Shown: piece by piece, positions 12,186 through 24,607 of the stretch | How the letters are laid out: every line of letters begins with the position of its first letter | Numbering within the stretch: position 1 is the first letter of the stretch | From: Bombyx mori | Lineage: Eukaryota; Arthropoda; Insecta; Lepidoptera; Bombycidae | Reading direction: 5' to 3' | Length of the DNA: 64,000 bases | Assembly: GCF_030269925.1 (NCBI RefSeq) | Contig: NC_085128.1 | Location: forward strand, 9,054,501-9,118,500 | The notes under the pieces: model-generated | What the model saw: only the letters and a program-made list of their open reading frames with translations | What the model was told of the DNA's origin: nothing | The model's database searches: none | Made by a program: the position numbers and the translations under genes

Positions 12186-12445
12186 TATTTTTTAGTGCTT
12201 AGATGGGTGGATGTGGTCACAGCCCACCTAGTATTAAATGGTTACTAGAGCCCATAGACATCTACAACCTAAATACCGCCGCCTTGTGATATGAGTTCTA
12301 AGGTTTCCGTTTTTACAATACGATGGTTGCCCCACCCTTCAAGCTGAAATGCATTACTGCTTAACGGCAGAAATAGGCAGTGGGGATACCTACCCGTCCG
12401 GACTTATAAGACGTCTCCTTTTTTAGACGTCCTACCACAAGTCAA
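12186..12445 (-). mobile_element. Bm1 SINE, diverged
   Basis: Antisense, from tttttagtgcttagatgggt to cgtcctaccacaagtc, with a duplicated 'gacgtc' spacer near 12410-12430. Confidence 0.72.
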
Positions 12446-12835
12446 AAGCTTAAGTTAAAAAGCTTAAGTTTCAGTTCTATAGTACAACGACTGCCCCAGT
12501 CTTTCGTAGAAATAAGAAAGAGGGCTGTAACTACACTCTCGTCATTTAAAGTATTTAGTAAGACTCAGGTCAGAATTAACCGAGTGGACGCCAGAGATAA
12601 CAGGGTAAATAAGCTTGCAGTTTTTTAAAATACACTTGAGATTGTAAGCAATTCAAATTAAAAAGCTAGCCGATGATTATTGGACGGTTAATGAAATTGT
12701 TAATAAATGAAAATTAATCTCCAATGGCGAAGGGAATAGAAAAATTCGCTCGACCCCACCTAGTAGCATAAGGTGGAGACAAAGAAGAAGAAGAATTTCC
12801 AATGTTGAATATGTTATATATTTATTAACAATCAC

Positions 12836-13063
12836 GCCTCGTTAACTGGTCCGGTGATAAGTTAGTAAAGAACTTGTGTTACAGGTACCAGATAACGGAA
12901 ATAAATGCAAGATTTTTATCATACACATACATATATTTAATATACATCCATAACCTTGGAAAATACATTTATATTTATCATTAAAATATCTTCCATTGGC
13001 GGGATTCGAACCCGCGACCCCCTTGTGTAGTGACCATGTCACTTACCAGTACACCAGACGGCC
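12836..13063 (-). mobile_element. tRNA-derived SINE of a second family
   Basis: The antisense head ggccgtctggtgtactggta ... gcgggttcgaatcccgc has a B box and a perfect 5-bp T-arm stem. Its ends do not form an acceptor stem, so it is a SINE rather than a tRNA gene. The body (ttgtgttacaggtaccagat, aatatacatccataacct) resembles a common lepidopteran SINE. Confidence 0.65.
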
Positions 13064-13199
13064 GTTAATAGAATACTTAATTCCACGCATTCATATCTAC
13101 TTGAATCCGTCGAATTTTATGAAAAGTGAAATGTATCGAAATCGCTACAGAGGATATGAATAGCGCTTACCTCATTTGTGAACCCAAAATGGAACAGTT

Positions 13200-13432
13200 A
13201 GAAGTCGTATGAGGAACCCGTGGTGATAGACATATAATCGCATCGTCTATTTCTTCCGCGAAGTCACTATGTGTTCAAATTTAAAGCATGGGACAGTTGT
13301 CATACGAAATATTTGAGACTTTAACTTCATGGTTTGAGGTGTGGTGGCATACCATTTTGAGTTCTCTGGGCACTTTTAGCATCTTAGTACTAGATGGGCC
13401 GTGAATTCAACTTTTTAAGTAAATAAAAAAGT
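13200..13432 (+). mobile_element. Bm1 SINE, strongly diverged
   Basis: tatttcttccgcgaagtcac, gcatgggacagttgt, tactagatgggccgtgaatt, then an A-rich tail. Confidence 0.45.
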
Positions 13433-14466
13433 TCATACTGCCGTTCAAGCTCTGTACAAAGATACAACAAATATTGTTATTTAATAGGCGTCCTGGCGGT
13501 CAAAGATGAATTTCTCAGATTTGCTTGAACCTTGGCGTTTCATTTTTGAAGTTCCTACTTCATTTTAAAAGCAAACGTTATCGTTTTCATCGTACGTACT
13601 ATTTAGATCTTTGTAAGGAGTTCGAATATTTTACCTTAAACTTTTTAATGCTGTTTGTTGCAATTAAAGTACTTGAGTCTTCTAAATATTATGCTAAGGT
13701 TTTTGTGGGTCTTTTGTTCTGTGGTCCTCAGTAATAGTCAAGTACTGACCCATTTAATTTAAAATAATTTTTACTTCAAAAGCGCCTTCTTTGTTAATCA
13801 TACAACCTTACAATGAATTTATCAAAGGTTTTTAGCAGGAGATTTAATAACAGAAAAATGTGGTACTCAACAGCAAACCAAACATTTATATTAACCAGCA
13901 TTTGCTCCCAGTCCCTGACTATTTATTTGATGATTGAATATAACCATAATCACTAGACATCTCGAGATTTGGACTAGGTAATTTTCCTATTATATTTTGA
14001 AGTGAAAACTTCTTTAGAATCGTTGTGATTTCAAACCGGATGCAACGGAAAAAACGACAGGTAAGAGACACAAATACAAAAATGTGTAGGATGAAGCCAG
14101 CAAAGAATGAGACAGAAATATACATACTATTTAATACAGCGCCATCTTTGAGATTTTTTAATACTAACGTGTGTATGAAAGCTCTTGTAGTGAATTTTAA
14201 GTTAGGATTATACGTGAAATTAAAATATCAATTCACAGAGGGCGCTACCTTACAATTATTTACTAATGACAAAATTTTACATATACTTAAGACGTTTAGG
14301 ATAATTGTATTTTAATTTTGGAAGGTTTCACTTCTACCACGTGTGAATTGCACACATTTTGTTTTTTTTTTTCTTGATTTCATATTCATATAGAAACGAA
14401 CAAATTAGGAACTAAAAGATTACATTAATAGCCGCTAAGTAAAGAAGCTACCAATTGACGGCCCAT
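13433..14466. other. No gene recognised
   Basis: AT-rich; frames of 68-96 aa here lack recognisable motifs or coding composition. Confidence 0.5.
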
Positions 14467-14478
14467 AGGGTAAATTTT

Positions 14479-15069
14479 CCTTTTTTTTTGTCAGGAGGAA
14501 ATCGCCGGACTTCCGCCACTGGGGATGGAGGGCGGGGCATGTCAGAGTCAAACTGACTAAAACCTCCTGTCGCTCAACAACCAACGTCCTAACCTCGCAT
14601 GAGACAGAACTCATGAAAAAGCAAAGAGGGGAAAGTGAAGCGTTTGGTGCGGAGCACATCTCTCCCATCACCCTCCCCCTCAGGACGCCGGACCGGCGGT
14701 CGTCGGCCCACAACCACCAGCCCTCTTGGTCGGCAGGCTGTCTGAAGCCCGCCTAGATGGTGCCGGTTAGAGTGAGTTACCCTACGGAATACCCCGCTGG
14801 GCCAGAGCCAGCGTGGGTCGAAGATAGCCGGCCTTCCACCCTCCCCGGATGCTCTTGCGTAAAACGCGTGCAGAGCAGCTTGCACGTCGTCTTCTTAGGC
14901 CCCCCTAGCCAGTCCCCAGACCAACATGTGAGGGGGACCCGAAACACTTAGAGGGCCAGGGCTTGGGCCGAATCCGCCTCCCTGGCCCCCGCTCGACGGC
15001 GGCGGGATTGTGCGTCTCTCACGCGCCCCGCCGCCTCCCTTTGCGAGATGGTGCACTCGCAGAAGTCGA
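14479..15069 (-). mobile_element. 5'-truncated R1-type LINE 3' end with 12-bp TSD
   Basis: The direct repeat agggtaaatttt at 14467-14478 and 15070-15081 flanks a 591-bp antisense copy of the same 3' UTR as the element at 33942. It retains only the last part of ORF2 (EGRISQ/REAAGR-like, near 15000-15069). Its tail is the poly-T at about 14481-14489. Confidence 0.83.
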
Positions 15070-15081
15070 AGGGTAAATTTT

Positions 15082-17161
15082 ACTTAGCATAATTCTACTT
15101 TTTAAGAAATAAAAAAAGACTATTTCTAAAACCTTTTATTGATAAAGTCCTAAAGCTTGCAAACGAATATTAAACAAACAGAGAAGACAATGGTACTGAG
15201 TAAGTAAGTGATAAGAAAATGGTATTGATATTGTTTTCCCTTTGTCTATCTATGCATCGAATATGTTAACATAAACCGAGCCTTGATCACTTTGAATTTT
15301 AATCGAATGGGTATTACTTCTATATACAAGTTTTTACAAATCTATTAAGTGTTGATTAATATCAATAAAGTTCTCAGTTTTCTCAAGTTCTTAGCTCTTA
15401 AGTTTTCTTTTATAATTTCGGGCTTCGATATACTTTTGGAAAACAGCGCAGTACTGCGATGAATGGAGTCTCTTTGTGGCCAAGATCAAGTTTAGGTTGC
15501 TGCGTCAAGGCACTATTTGTATTAGTAGATATATTCTTTTTTGGTCCCTTGGGACTTACTTAATATATCCACTTCAGCGATAATCAAATTGTATAAAAGT
15601 TTCGCGTCAGAGATTTTTATCAGTTCCTTCATATTTTGTAGTAATCCAAGCTCGTTGAGCATTTCGTATAATTTATGTGTGCAGAGAATTACTAATTTAA
15701 AACGCTGAACTTTTAGCGAAATACCCTTAAATGTGTTGAAATAAATAAAAACCGGACAAGCACGAATAAGGTACAGTGAAGGATTCCGTAGTAAAGTTAA
15801 CGCTTCATAATTTTAATAAGCGTCAGTGGCCTGAGAGCAAACACCGGATATAATCGTATAGAGTGATGCGACTATTGTTTTCACATCTTTGTTCAGGAAT
15901 CAGGAAAGGCAAATATTCGATTGTGCTTTTTTTTTAATTTGTTTCTACAGCGATATTTCTGTCATTTGTGGACCGATTTGAAATTATTTTTAAGGTATAT
16001 AGATATACTCTTGTGGTAGTTCCATTGTTATGGTTAATTGATTATCTATTAGTGTTTTGTTTTCAATACATCTGTATCTTTCTCATCAATATGGACACAA
16101 TAAAAATACAGGTAGGTATTATGGAGCACGAACTACAATGCGGTAGCAATACTGGACAATCTGCTTATGACATTAATAGCTTGTTACTCGTTATTGGTTT
16201 GAACGTTTCCGGCATAAATTTTTAATCTAAATAATGAATTTCATGGTTTTCCGAAAACTAATGTCAACAACGACGAAGTTGTGTATTTTTATTTCAAATT
16301 TCACATCGACGACAAAATTTGCAAAGTCCATATTCAGTGACGATGGTTTCTGTGCAAAATTTATATGGTGTATTGAAGTACAGACGGTGATAACGAATCT
16401 TAGGACTGTATCTAGACGGGCAAAAGAAATCGCAGTCTATATGTTGTTAAGTGGTTACAGTTAAACTTTTTTGCCAGTTAGTTACGGAACCCTAAAAAGC
16501 CGTCGAATGCAACGTTGCTTTTATACGGAATTACATTTAGTTCGGATGTTGGCCCATCATCCATTGGTAACATTTGAGAAATAACTATCGCAAGGGCTAT
16601 AAATTGAATGAGATACAAAAATTCATAGAAGTGCTTATTTACATATACTAGTGGTACCTCAGAAGTCGAAACTCGACTATAATTATTAATTTAAATTATA
16701 AGTTTGAACATTATTATGTTTCTATTGTCAAAAACTTTACTTCTACGAGTATAATCACATATTTCTACTACACCATAGACACATAATATTAAAAAACAAA
16801 AATATTAATCTATTCTCAATTATACCACAGACTTTAACAATAAACAAAAGAGTATATATGCGTGTGTGTGTGTGTTGAATACATGGTAGCGTTTGTAATG
16901 TTTTATTTATTAATTTAATATATTTTTATGCATAATTTTAAATACAAAGTTTTTGCTTCATGTGTTAATATATAGATTCTGAAACGGTTGTATTGTATAA
17001 GCATCGACTCAACATATTTTAATGAATAAATTTTTAATTGAAATTTCGACTATGTTTATGGCCTCCGGTAAACATTTTAAGTGTAATAAGACAATAAATC
17101 ATTTGAGACATTAATTTTTTAGTCTGGAGCAAATAAATAATCTTTTATACTGTAGATTTTT
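15082..17161. other. No gene recognised
   Basis: AT-rich. Contains a (GT)n run near 16861-16873. Frames at 15968 and 16234 are short and unsupported. Confidence 0.5.
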
Positions 17162-17411
17162 TACTGGCGGTAGGACCACTTGTGAGTCCGCGCGGATAGG
17201 TACCACCGCCCTGCCTATTTCTGCCGTGAAGCAGTAATGCGTTTCGGTTTGAAGGGTGGGGCAGCCGCTGTAACAATACTGAGACTTTAGAACTTATATC
17301 TCAAGGTGGGTGGCGCGTCTACGTTGTAGATGTCTATGGGCTCCAGTAACCACTTAACACCAGGTGGGCTGTGAGCTCGTCTACCCATCTAAGCAATAAA
17401 AAAAAAAAAGA
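17162..17411 (+). mobile_element. Bm1 SINE 3' part
   Basis: From actggcggtaggaccacttg to ctacccatctaagcaata plus A11. Confidence 0.86.
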
Positions 17412-19413
17412 TGGATTTTTTTTGGAATTGTTGTTTGCACACATTCGTTTTTATTATAATGGATTCTTCGCTTGTCCGTGGGTGTGCTCACCAAAGGTTT
17501 TATCATTTTCAATAGGTATGAGCAACTCGTTTGTCAACTGACATATATGTTTTAAGAAGTCTCAAATGTTCTAAATGGTAATGAATCCCGTTTAATTCAA
17601 CGCATTTACATAATGCATTTAGCTAGCTGGAGGATGTTTGCAGCATCAGCTATAAAATTTAAGTGTTAGTATGTTATGTATTCAAGATTATCATATAACA
17701 TTCTCAAGCTGTAGTCATTAAGATAGAAATTTATGTTCTATTAATAATCTGGTAATAATGAACTTATCTAAGGCTTACAGTACGCAAAGAATTGAATCCG
17801 TTTACGAACTCGCCAATCCACAACAATTTTCTATCTATCATCGGAATTTCAATCGTCTATAGATATTAAAATCTTAACTGGTCCGAAACCGTGGAAAGCT
17901 AAAAAAAAATATCATAACAATTCTAGAAAAGAACCCGTCCTGATTTTTTTTTATGTGAAACTGGTTTTTATGGTTCTATAAATTCTTTTAATATAAGTTT
18001 CTTTTTGGATTTCGAGTTACGTGTCGCCTTTTACGTATATTATTAAATCACACAGTCGCACACACGTACTGAATTACGTTTATGGCATATGGTAAGAAAA
18101 TATTGCTGCCTGTTTTAAGGTGCGTCTCTCAAGTAGGTGTTGGGTGCCGCATCATAATGACAATGGTGCTGTGCGGAACGTGGGAAACAAAATCACGTAG
18201 AAAATAATATTTACAACAAAAAAAACATACTATAGAAAGACATATCACAATAATTCATAAATAAATTTATAAAAAAAGAAAGGCCAAATTTGTTTTAAAA
18301 ATAATTCGTGTTTTTGTTATGCATTAGTTCATGTAGTGTACAAATTAATTAATAGGTATACCCTATTCTGCATTTGCTTTAAAACTATGCAAATCGAATT
18401 TTTCCTAGTCTCATAAGGTTAAAGTAAAAAAACAAAAACTTTATGTTTATGTATTTTATAGCTTTCGATTATTATTTGTTTCTTACATAATCGCTGGTAG
18501 CTTAACAGGTTATTCAAGCTACGCTGTGACTGTTAGGTAGGTTAAGGAGTGCAACACGAGAGAATGTGTTAACAATGGCAGAACAGAGATTCGCAGCATC
18601 TACCACCACTTAGGCGAGAAACTCTGTGTATTAAGGTTTCGTGTTTACAGACAATATAAGTAGATAAAATTTTATAGGGTTTTATTTTATGGTACCTATG
18701 CGTGGGGGCCCATACCGCCGTGCCCCTATTATCATAATTATTTGGATATCCAATCGAGACATTGCAAGAAAATATATGTATGCAATGTCTCAAGCGGGCA
18801 GGAAAGATTGGATGCAGCCATATTATGATTCACCTATGGATTTCGGTAGCCGTTTAACACTTATTAGAGTGTAATCTAACTATTTTAACCGGAATACAAA
18901 ACGATTACTTAATCAAGTAAGACATTAAATTTTGAATAAAGTTTTCAGAGTAATAATATTCGCTTAGCTAAAATTAGGATGCTAGGTCTAGGCAACTAGC
19001 ATTAATCTCATTTAAATTATGCCGGTGAACATCTTGGCCTTGAAAACTATCGCCATCTATATCACATTAATGTGTGTAAAATTGATTCACATACATAATT
19101 TATAAAGCTGAGCATCGGACTTGCGGAGCGAATCTTGATAAAATTAATTAATTTAACAACGTTTCTCAAACTTCACGCGTGTTTTGCATTAATGCATCCG
19201 TGTTACTTTCGTTTGTGTTCAATAAGAAGATGCTGGTTTGATAAAGTATAAAACCTTTCAGAGCCATTTGTTGTTTCTAAGAAGCTTTGATGAGGAGAAA
19301 TTGTTCAAGGACTAAAAATGACTTGAACTATGGTGGATTAGTAGTCAGCACTGTCGCAGTTTTTTTTATTCCCAATACGAACACAATATTTGCTCTGTCT
19401 CTAGGGGTTCAAT
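17412..19413. other. No gene recognised
   Basis: AT-rich, with the weak LINE relic at 18495 and a possible very old Bm1 piece near 18785-18875. Confidence 0.5.
18495..18630 (-). mobile_element. Decayed LINE 3' UTR fragment
   Basis: Weak antisense match to the Jockey-like 3' UTR (ggttattcaagctacgctg, gcatctaccaccac, ggcgagaaactctg). No tail or TSD was seen. Confidence 0.4.
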
Positions 19414-19831
19414 ATGTTTTAAAATCATTCCGATAGAGGCACCCGGCACGTGCGGACGTGCTCATCGACCACTCGATCGCCCGGTCTTTGTTCGCCCGGC
19501 TTTTGTTAGCCCGGCCATTGTTCGCGCGGCCTGTGTTCGTGGTACATCTGCCGACTAAGTGCTCTTCCTGGAAGTTTTTATTTGTTTTGTTTCCTTTTGT
19601 TGTTTCTGTGTTCGTGGTACATCTGCCGACAAACTGTTTTCCTGGAAGTGGTTAATTGTTCTGTTTCTTTTTGTTATTTCCGTTTTGTTGTGTTTTTTCT
19701 TTGTCCTGTAGTAATCGTGCCGCATCGCCACCTGTGTTCAATAGAACCGCTCAGGTCCGAGAAGTTGGGGCCTCGCCGCAAGGCGAGTGTTTTCAAGACC
19801 CGGGGCCGCCCCACCTGGGCACTCAGCGATC

Positions 19832-21454
19832 ATGGACGCTGTATTCGCGGAATTCCTCCGACTTCGCCACCCACAGCTCGCCTCAGAGTTTCTGGCCTTC
19901 AAGGCCGATCACATCGCGAGCCCTCTCGTGGACTCCGCCGAGCTCGCTGCTCCTGCGTCGCCTGTACCTGCGTGCAAAGCTTCTGCATCGAGCACCGCAG
20001 CCTCTGTCGTGCCTGCCGTTCCCGCGTCGCCTATACTGGCGAGTAAAACTGCTGCGTCGTCCACCGTGGCCACCGTTCCAGCAGCGCGATCATCCGCAGC
20101 CTCCGTCGTGCCCTCCAAAACACCTGCTCGTAGGTCACCTGCGCCCGCCTCCTTGTCCTCCGACTCTGACTCGGAGATGGAGGTCGACCTCGCTCCCGCC
20201 TCATCGACGGATGGATTCACCCTGGTACAAAAGGGTAAGAAACGTGCCACGGAGTCTCGAGCTCCCGCGGCCGCTAAAATTAGCAAAGCCGCGAACGCGT
20301 CGCGCCCCCGCCCTCAGACTCCCGTTGCGCCTCCAGCCCGTGCCACTCCGTCGCCGCGTCCGGTGGCACAAAATAAAACCCAGACCCCTCCCCCGGTAAT
20401 CCTCCAAGAGAAGGCAGCTTGGAATCGAGTTTCCCTGGCCCTTAAGGCCAAAAATATCAACTTCACGAATGCCCGTAACCTCGCGAACGGCATTCAAATT
20501 AAGGTTCGAACACCCGACGACCATAGGGCCCTCTCTTCTTACCTCCGTAAGGAGCGTATAAGTTTCCACACGTATACGCTCCAGGAGGAGCGCGAACTCC
20601 GTGTCGTCATACGTGGCATCCCTAAAGAGTTGGATGCCGAGCTAGTCAAGGCCGACCTTCTCGAACAAGGCCTACCGGTTAACTCCGTACACCGCATGCA
20701 CACAGGTCGCGGAAGGGAGCCATATAACATGGTTCTCGTCGCCCTCCAGCCTACCTCCGAGGGTAAGCAAATATTCAACATCCGAACGGTCTGTAGCTTT
20801 TCCGGAATCGCCGTCGAAACCCCACACAAGAAAGGCACACCTAGCCAGTGCCATAACTGCCTATTATACGGGCATTCTTCCCGTAACTGTCACGCGCGCC
20901 CCCGATGCGTCAAGTGTTTAGGAGATCACGCCACGGCCCTCTGCACTCGCGATCAAAAAACCGCGACGGAACCGCCTAGCTGCGTCCTGTGTCGTACACA
21001 GGGTCACCCCGCAAATTACCGCGGATGCCCCCGAGCCCCGAAAATAAATCGCCGCGTCGCCCGCCAAAACCGCCTCCAAGCTTCCGGCCCAGACATCAAA
21101 GCCTCGGCACCCTCTGTGTCGCAGGCTAAGCCAGCGTTCGTTCCGGCGCCGGTGCCCAGTGTCTCGGCTTGGGCGAAACCGCTGCCGTACACGAACACGG
21201 TTACAACTTCCTCCTCCGCGATTCGTCCCGCCCCCGCAACTCGTCCCTCTCCCGCGACTTGCCCTCCGACCGCGTCCGACAATCTCGCTTTAGCGATCGA
21301 CTTCTTTCAGTCGATCAACTTTGAGCGCGTTAACGCTTTGGGCGACGCCATTCGCGCTGCCTCCACTGCACAACACTTTATCGCCGTTGTGCAAGAATAC
21401 GCCGACGTATACGCGTCATTAAATACGTACGTCCTCCCCTCACTCCGCCGGTAA
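19832..21454 (+). CDS. LINE ORF1, gag-like nucleic-acid-binding protein, 540 aa
   Basis: Intact ORF of the LINE at 19425. I take the ATG at 19832 (MDAVFAEFLRLRHP) as the start; the open frame upstream has no earlier ATG. The N-terminal third is Ala/Pro/Ser-rich and low in complexity. A middle domain contains ELRVVIRGIPKELDAE, typical of the RRM-like or PRE-type part of Jockey ORF1. Three CCHC zinc knuckles lie near residues 340-398 (CHNCLLYGHSSRNC, CVKCLGDHATALC, CVLCRTQGHPANYRGC). ORF1 proteins coat the LINE RNA in an RNP. The stop codon is 3 nt before the ORF2 ATG. Its GC content is far above that of the flanking host DNA. Confidence 0.88.
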   Translation: MDAVFAEFLRLRHPQLASEFLAFKADHIASPLVDSAELAAPASPVPACKASASSTAASVVPAVPASPILASKTAASSTVATVPAARSSAASVVPSKTPARRSPAPASLSSDSDSEMEVDLAPASSTDGFTLVQKGKKRATESRAPAAAKISKAANASRPRPQTPVAPPARATPSPRPVAQNKTQTPPPVILQEKAAWNRVSLALKAKNINFTNARNLANGIQIKVRTPDDHRALSSYLRKERISFHTYTLQEERELRVVIRGIPKELDAELVKADLLEQGLPVNSVHRMHTGRGREPYNMVLVALQPTSEGKQIFNIRTVCSFSGIAVETPHKKGTPSQCHNCLLYGHSSRNCHARPRCVKCLGDHATALCTRDQKTATEPPSCVLCRTQGHPANYRGCPRAPKINRRVARQNRLQASGPDIKASAPSVSQAKPAFVPAPVPSVSAWAKPLPYTNTVTTSSSAIRPAPATRPSPATCPPTASDNLALAIDFFQSINFERVNALGDAIRAASTAQHFIAVVQEYADVYASLNTYVLPSLRR

Positions 21455-21457
21455 TCA

Positions 21458-24355
21458 ATGGCGTATATAAGTAGAATAAAGCCCCTATCCGCAACGATAG
21501 GATTTTTTAACGCTTACGGTCTCGCAAATCAACGTGATCAGGTTTCTGACTTTTTGCGTGACCATCAAATTGATATCTTTTTAGTGCAGGAGACCCTACT
21601 TAAGCCCGCGCGCCGTGACCCTAAAATCGCGAACTATAACATGGTCAGGAACGACAGGCTCTCTGCTCGTGGTGGTGGTACCGTCATTTACTATAGAAGA
21701 GCCCTGCATTGCGTCCCGCTCGATCCTCCCGCGCTCGCTAATATCGAAGCATCAGTGTGCCGAATCTCACTGACGGGACACGCGCCGATCGTTATCGCGT
21801 CCGTTTATCTTCCACCGGATAAGATCGTTCTAAGCAGTGATATCGAGGCGCTGCTCGGCATGGGAAGCTCTGTCATTCTGGCGGGCGACCTAAATTGTAA
21901 ACACATCAGGTGGAACTCACACACCACAACCCCGAATGGCAGGCGGCTTGACGCGTTAGTCGATGATCTCGCCTTCGATATCGTCGCTCCGCTAACACCG
22001 ACCCACTACCCGCTAAATATCGCGCATCGCCCGGATATACTCGACATAGCGTTATTAAAAAACGTAACTCTGAGCTTACACTCGATCGAAGTAGTTTCAG
22101 AGTTAGATTCAGACCACCGTCCCGTCGTTATGAAGCTCGGTCGCGCTCCCGCCTCCGTTCCCGTCACGAGGACTGTGGTGGATTGGCACACGCTGGGCAT
22201 CAGCCTGGCTGAATCTGATCCACCATCGCTCCCGTTTAACCCGGACTCTACCCCGTTTCCTCAGGATACCGCTGAAGCCATAGACATCTTAACGTCACAC
22301 ATCACCTCAACATTAGATAGATCATCGAAACAAGTTGTATCGGAGGATTTACTTCACCGCTTCAAATTGTCCGATGATATTAGGGAACTCCTTAGAGCTA
22401 AGAATGCCTCGATACGCGCCTACGACAGGTATCCTACCGCGGAAAATCGTATTCGAATGCGTGCCCTACAACGCGACGTAAAGTCTCGCATCGCCGAAGT
22501 CCGAGATGCCAGATGGTCTGATTTCTTAGAAGGACTCGCGCCCTCCTAAAGGTCTTACTACCGCTTAGCTCGTACTCTCAAATCGGATACGGTTGTAACT
22601 ATGCCCCCCCTCGTAGGCCCCTCAGGCCGACTCGCGGCGTTTGATGATGACGAAAAAGCAGAGTTGCTGGCCGATACATTGCAAACCCAGTGCACGCCCA
22701 GCACTCAATCCGTGGACCCTGTTCATGTAGAATTAGTAGACAGTGAGGTAGAACGCAGAGTCTCCTTGCCACCCTCGGATGCGTTACCACCCGTCACCCC
22801 GATGGAAGTTAAAGACTTGATCAAAGACCTACGTCCTCGCAAGGCTCCCGGTTCCGACGGTATATCCAACCGCGTTATTAAACTTCTACCCGTCCAACTC
22901 ATCGTGATGTTGGCATCTATTTTCAATGCCGCTATGGCGAACTGTATCTTTCCCGTGGTGTGGAAAGAAGCGGACGTTATCGGCATACATAAACCCGTAA
23001 ACCAAAAAATCATCCGACGAACTACCGCCCGATTAGCCTCCTCATGTCTCTAGGCAAACTGTATGAGCGTCTGCTCTACAAACGCCTCAGAGACTTCGTC
23101 TCATCCAAGGGCATTCTCATCGATGAACAATTCGGATTCCGTACAAATCACTCATGCGTTCAACAGGTGCACCGCCTCACGGAGCATATTCTTGTGGGGC
23201 TTAATCGACCAAAACCGTTATACACGGGAGCTCACTTCTTCGACGTCGCAAAATTTCGAAGTAGTCAATAGCGTCGAAATTTAATAAAAGTATCTAATAG
23301 CTTTAACAAAAAAAAAAAAAAACGTGGGCGTGCCGGATAGTCTCGTGCTCATCATACGGGACTTCTTGTCGAACCGCTCTTTTCGATATCGAGTCGAGGG
23401 AACCCGCTCCTCCCCACGACCTCTCACAGCTGGAGTCCCGCAAGGCTCTGTCCTCTCACCCCTCCTATTTAGCTTATTCGTTAACGATATTCCCCGGTCG
23501 CCGCCGACCCATTTAGCTTTATTCGCCGACGACACGACTGTTTACTATTCCAGTAGAAACAAGTCCCTAATCGCGAAGAAGCTTCAGAGCGCAGCCCTAG
23601 CCCTAGGACAGTGGTTCCGAAAATGGCGCATAGACATCAACCCAGCAAAAAGTACTGCGGTGCTATTTCAGAGGGGAAGCTCCACACGGATTTCCTCCCG
23701 TATTAGGAGGAGGAATCTCACACCCCCGATTACTCTCTTTAGTCAATCCATACCCTAGGCCAGGAAGGTAAAGTACCTGGGCGTTACCCTGGATGCATCG
23801 ATGACATTCCGCCCGCATATAAAATCAGTCCGTGACCGTGCCGCGTTTATTCTCGGTAGACTCTACCCCATGATCTGTAAGCGGAGTAAAATGTCCCTTC
23901 GGAACAAGGTGACAATTTACAAAACTTGCATAAGGCCCGTCATGACTTACGCGAGTGTGGTGTTCGCTCACGCGGCCCGCACACACATAGACACCCTTCA
24001 ATCTCTACAATCCCGCTTTTGCAGGTTAGCCGTCGGAGCTCCGTGGTTCGTGAGGAACGTTGACCTACACGACGACCTGGGCCTCGAATCTATACAGAAA
24101 TACATGAAGTCAGCGTCGGAACGGTACTTCGATAAGGCTATGCGTCATGATAATCGCCTTATCGTAGCCGCCGCTGACTACTCCCCGAATCCTAATCATG
24201 CAGGAGCCAGTCACCGTCGACGCCCTAGACACGTCCTTACGGATCCATCAGATACAATAACCTTTGCACTAGACGCCTTCAGCTCTAGGAGCAGGCTTAG
24301 GGACCTCGGTAACCGTACTCGTCGAACTCGACAAAGAGTTCGCCGTGCAACCTAA
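21458..24355 (+). pseudogene. LINE ORF2, endonuclease and reverse transcriptase, broken
   Basis: The APE-type endonuclease looks intact: FLVQETLL, IVIASVYLPP, LAGDLNCKHIRW, SDHRPV. The RT includes [34 protein letters not shown] and the catalytic LALFADDT. The Jockey-type C-terminus includes VKYLGVTLDASMTF and VVFAHAARTH. Defects: an in-frame TAA at 22547-22549; a frameshift in an A-run near 23003-23010; about 70 nt of block A replaced by A-rich sequence at roughly 23255-23323; and TAG at 23756-23758 in place of an expected Trp codon. Everything after 23324 returns to the starting frame. The copy cannot encode a working ORF2. Confidence 0.88.
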
Positions 24356-24607
24356 CTCATGCATCAGCCCGCTGAGTTTCTCGCCGGATCTTCTCAGCGG
24401 GTCGCGATTCCGATCCGGTAGTAGATTCATTCGCGAAGCAGCTACTCTTGAGTTGTTAGGTCTCCTTCGGAGGCGCTCGGGCAGCTGTTAGCAAATCCCA
24501 CCCCTCCTGGCTGAGCCTTTGCTCGCCCACCTGTCCTGGTGAAACTGGAAAGGCCTCCGGGCCACCAGTAATCCTTCAATCATAAAAAAAAAAAAAATGT
24601 TTTAAAA

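Larger units (their letters stand above)
19425..24596 (+). mobile_element. Full-length Jockey-clade LINE, inactive
   Basis: The element is bounded by an exact 11-bp direct repeat, atgttttaaaa, at 19414-19424 and 24597-24607, so it is a complete insertion of about 5.2 kb ending in poly-A. Its 5' end TCATTCC is initiator-like. With the A as +1, GGACGTG falls at +28 to +34, matching the downstream promoter element (DPE) of insect Jockey-type LINEs. The 5' UTR has a tandem repeat around 19530-19680 (gttcgtggtacatctgccga occurs twice). ORF1 (gag-like) and ORF2 (endonuclease plus reverse transcriptase) follow with a 3-nt gap. ORF2 is broken in four places. Several antisense fragments elsewhere in the window belong to this family. 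Confidence 0.9.

Noticed and set aside
12990..13063. Possible functional tRNA gene on the minus strand
   Set aside because: The T arm and B box are good but the two ends cannot form an acceptor stem, and a SINE body follows.
19656..20399. 247-aa + strand frame overlapping LINE ORF1
   Set aside because: Out of frame with the zinc-knuckle ORF and composed of Arg/Pro/Ser read-through of its GC-rich 5' part.
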